The translations under genes and the position numbers were made by a program. This document shows, in pieces, positions 62,753 to 64,000 of a stretch of 64,000 nucleotides of DNA. Position 1 is the first letter of the stretch. Each line of letters starts with the position of its first letter. The notes below the pieces were generated by a model, which was not told the origin of the DNA, did not search any database, and saw only the letters and a list, made by a program, of their open reading frames with translations. Source of the stretch: Porphyra umbilicalis (taxonomy: Eukaryota > Rhodophyta > Bangiophyceae > Bangiales > Bangiaceae); NCBI GenBank assembly GCA_002049455.2, contig KV918771.1, forward strand, positions 248,001 to 312,000. The letters run 5' to 3'.

Positions 62753-64000
62753 TGACGCCTGATCCGTGATTGACCAATCAGGGCGGCGTTATGTTTATGC
62801 GAACCAGCGATATGCGAGTCTGCGAACGGGCCACAGTATGAGGTCCTATTCCCTAGACTTCAGTCTTGGGTACTTATCAACATGGTAATGGGGTCACACA
62901 CATACCTTTATTTTTCTAGTGCATGCGCGGGAGTACTTGCGGTTTTCCCCGTGTGCACACCTTTCAGAGGTGTGATTATAATCATTCCTGGGCTCGGGTA
63001 AAATGATTATAATCAACCCCTTGATTTTAAATCGTATGGGGCGATTTTTATTGATTTTAATCATTGGCCATGATTATAATCATTGGGCGCCTTTACGACA
63101 GTCCAGAAGTATGCACAAATATGACAGAAGTCCAATCAAGTCAACATTAGACGTGATAAGCCAACTTCCCAAACATCCTGTGCCAAGCTACGAGAGTGAC
63201 TTCGGCAGGGTTGCAGGCTGTGTCCCTGTCGAATGAAGACAGTGCCGACACCGCCGCCGCTGAGCAGCAACTGATGGTGAGAAACGATCGTGGAGCTGAA
63301 GCGACATGTTATTCTGGATAGTGAGACTCAGGTCTGGCCTGAGCTGTTGCTCGTGACAAGACACTGCGGGTGTGGGACGTGGATGCTGGGACCCTCTTGG
63401 CTGTTCTGGACGGGAAGTCCCAGTGGACATCGAGTTTTTTTCGGAAAAGCATTGCGTTCCCTGCATAGAACCCTCCCTGGGGAGCTGCGGGAGTGCGATG
63501 TGTGTGGTTGGTGGTGCTTCCTTTGCCGGGTTTGTCGACTATGATGGCAGGTGTGCACTCGTTGGCGATCATGGTCGGAGTCTTCGGTTTTTTGGTGCTC
63601 CGCCTCGGACGACTGTGGTGTGCTGTGTTTCGCCGAGTTGTGTCGTGTTCGGAACGCACCATGGCGGTGTTCATGTGGGCTGCTTCTTCTCTTAGATAGC
63701 CTGCTAATTTGTTTTCTCTCTCTAGACGGGCCAAACCGCGCGCCACCGCGCTGAGCTTGTGGGGTTTTCGCGCGCGGGGTGCTGATACGGCTGGTTTCAA
63801 CTGCCGTCTGCCTCTCTGCCTCCCGGCTGCAGGAGCGCTGCTCGCCACGCGGGGCCGATGCGCGCACGTTCAGCCTCTGCCCTACAACTGCGGTGGGGCT
63901 GCCTGCCAACACACGCAAGAGGTGCAAAATGGACACGAGGGCACCCGCGTGGGACACAGCGAGCTCCACAAACGCGAAAGGGACCGCCCCGTGCTCGCCG
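62753..64000. other. Terminal region with the intact dispersed repeat
   Basis: The full form of the repeat that is split at 43.0 and 52.7 kb lies at 62965-63036, in AT-rich sequence with several ATTATAATCATT-type units (62978-63090). From 63.2 kb to the end no gene was recognised; frames of up to 213 codons on both strands lack known domains. Confidence 0.35.

Overview
The window looks like nuclear DNA of a very GC-rich eukaryote. It carries a histone H3 gene without introns, an NB-ARC/TPR (NLR-like) locus, a bZIP gene, a molybdenum cofactor (MoeA-type) gene, a membrane-anchored collagen-like gene, a chromodomain Ty3/gypsy element, PIF/Harbinger and hAT DNA transposons and several MITEs. A compact GC-rich alga, for example a bangiophyte red alga, would fit the composition, the apparent lack of introns and the NB-ARC/TPR architecture. 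That placement is inference; no organism-specific marker was identified.

Layout. At 0.75-1.16 kb lies an unusual histone H3 in which both ARKS motifs are altered. It is followed by two minisatellites and, on the minus strand at 3.4-5.0 kb, an intact Myb/SANT-like gene of the kind that accompanies PIF/Harbinger transposases. From 5 to 9.5 kb nothing coding was recognised. A decayed or mis-assembled NB-ARC/TPR gene fills 9.5-14.6 kb on the minus strand. From 15 to 23 kb the DNA is repeat-rich: a long hairpin, two copies of a TA-flanked MITE, a Harbinger-type MITE, a G-rich minisatellite, and one of two copies of a roughly 0.7 kb element that here contains a nested hAT-like insertion. From 23 to 31 kb lies a gene cluster: MoeA (+), a convergent bZIP factor (-), a protein-kinase relic (+) and a malate/lactate dehydrogenase-2 family gene (+). 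The collagen-like gene occupies 31.8-36.3 kb (-). From 36 to 43 kb nothing coding was recognised apart from an AT-rich island and the second copy of the 0.7 kb element. A young, structurally complete Ty3/gypsy element with two LTRs that look identical fills 43.1-51.9 kb. A damaged PIF/Harbinger element (Myb-like gene plus transposase, tail to tail) lies at 54.8-59.1 kb. From 60 to 63 kb come a Harbinger fragment, a hAT element with an 8-bp target duplication, and two back-to-back TA-type elements.

Interpretation. Two forces dominate: transposons of several classes, and simple or tandem GC repeats that keep long meaningless frames open on every strand. MoeA, Ldh_2 and bZIP genes are each recognisable only by changing frame at G/C homopolymers, which points to homopolymer-length errors in the assembly. 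The NLR has frame changes in ordinary sequence too, and is more likely a true pseudogene. All identifications are by reading motifs in the translated sequence; no database search was possible.
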